In this document: piece by piece, positions 52,038 to 52,039 of the stretch
How positions within the stretch are numbered: the first letter of the stretch is position 1
Layout of the letters: each line of letters starts with the position of its first letter
DNA from: Sphaerospermopsis aphanizomenoides BCCUSP55
GTDB lineage: Bacteria > Cyanobacteriota > Cyanobacteriia > Cyanobacteriales > Nostocaceae
Assembly (NCBI RefSeq): GCF_001586785.1
Contig: NZ_LUFH02000034.1
Span: 1 to 52,039, forward strand
Length of the DNA stretch: 52,039 nucleotides
Direction: 5' to 3'
Made by a program: the position numbers and the translations under genes
Notes under the pieces: model-generated
Database searches by the model: none
Told to the model about the DNA's origin: nothing
Seen by the model: the letters and a program-made list of their open reading frames with translations, nothing else

Positions 52038-52039
52038 AC

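Overview
The window looks like chromosome from a filamentous, probably heterocyst-forming cyanobacterium of the Nostoc/Anabaena/Dolichospermum type. The evidence is the frequent HIP1 octamer GCGATCGC, a phycobiliprotein lyase of the CpcS/CpeS family, a tandem pair of flavodiiron proteins (one canonical, one with a degenerate metal site), a glycine-rich RRM protein, several large Ser/Thr kinases with extracytoplasmic domains, Uma2-family genes, and many heptameric tandem repeats (AATTCGT, TGACAGG, AAATCYA types) between genes. Assignment below order level is inference.

Layout. 1-6.3 kb: ispF, a possible PD-(D/E)XK nuclease-like gene followed by a PIN-like gene, a lipoprotein solute-binding protein, larB, a small membrane protein and argH. 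6.3-8.6 kb: a small basic protein with a long leader and a Nudix hydrolase, bracketed by two inverted 129-bp MITEs, each with its own 5-bp target duplication. 8.6-10.5 kb: a kinase fused to a formylglycine-generating-enzyme-like domain whose C-terminus resembles the variable region of a diversity-generating retroelement. 10.5-11.5 kb: repeat-rich DNA with an orphan promoter/operator and a vapC remnant. 11.5-16.2 kb: coaX, flv3, flv1. 16.2-19.2 kb: Uma2 genes, a broken CopG antitoxin, a broken Uma2 gene and a previously uncalled 46-codon ORF. 19.2-25.6 kb: rbp, cpcS-like lyase, and an RND adaptor plus pump. 25.7-30.2 kb: the conserved block rplS-trnW-secE-nusG-rplK-rplA-rplJ-rplL with an L10 leader. 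30.2-40 kb: three Ser/Thr kinases with different C-terminal domains, a class-A beta-lactamase-fold protein and an FHA-FHA-ABC exporter. 40-43.3 kb: 2OG-Fe(II) oxygenase, fructosamine kinase family protein, M16 protease. 43.7-46.5 kb: PATAN (DUF4388), V4R-like, roadblock and MglA-like GTPase genes. 46.6-52 kb: YciI-like protein, then a minus-strand set of helical/coiled-coil proteins around a 1047-aa HerA-type ATPase, with a hicBA toxin-antitoxin pair on the opposite strand between them.

The most interesting regions are (i) the likely hypervariable C-terminus of the kinase-FGE fusion, with no reverse transcriptase in the window, (ii) the HerA ATPase and its coiled-coil neighbours at the right edge, which look like an uncharacterised multi-gene and possibly defensive system, (iii) the kinase/FHA-ABC cluster and (iv) the GTPase/roadblock cassette. 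All functional calls were made by reading motifs; no database search was run.
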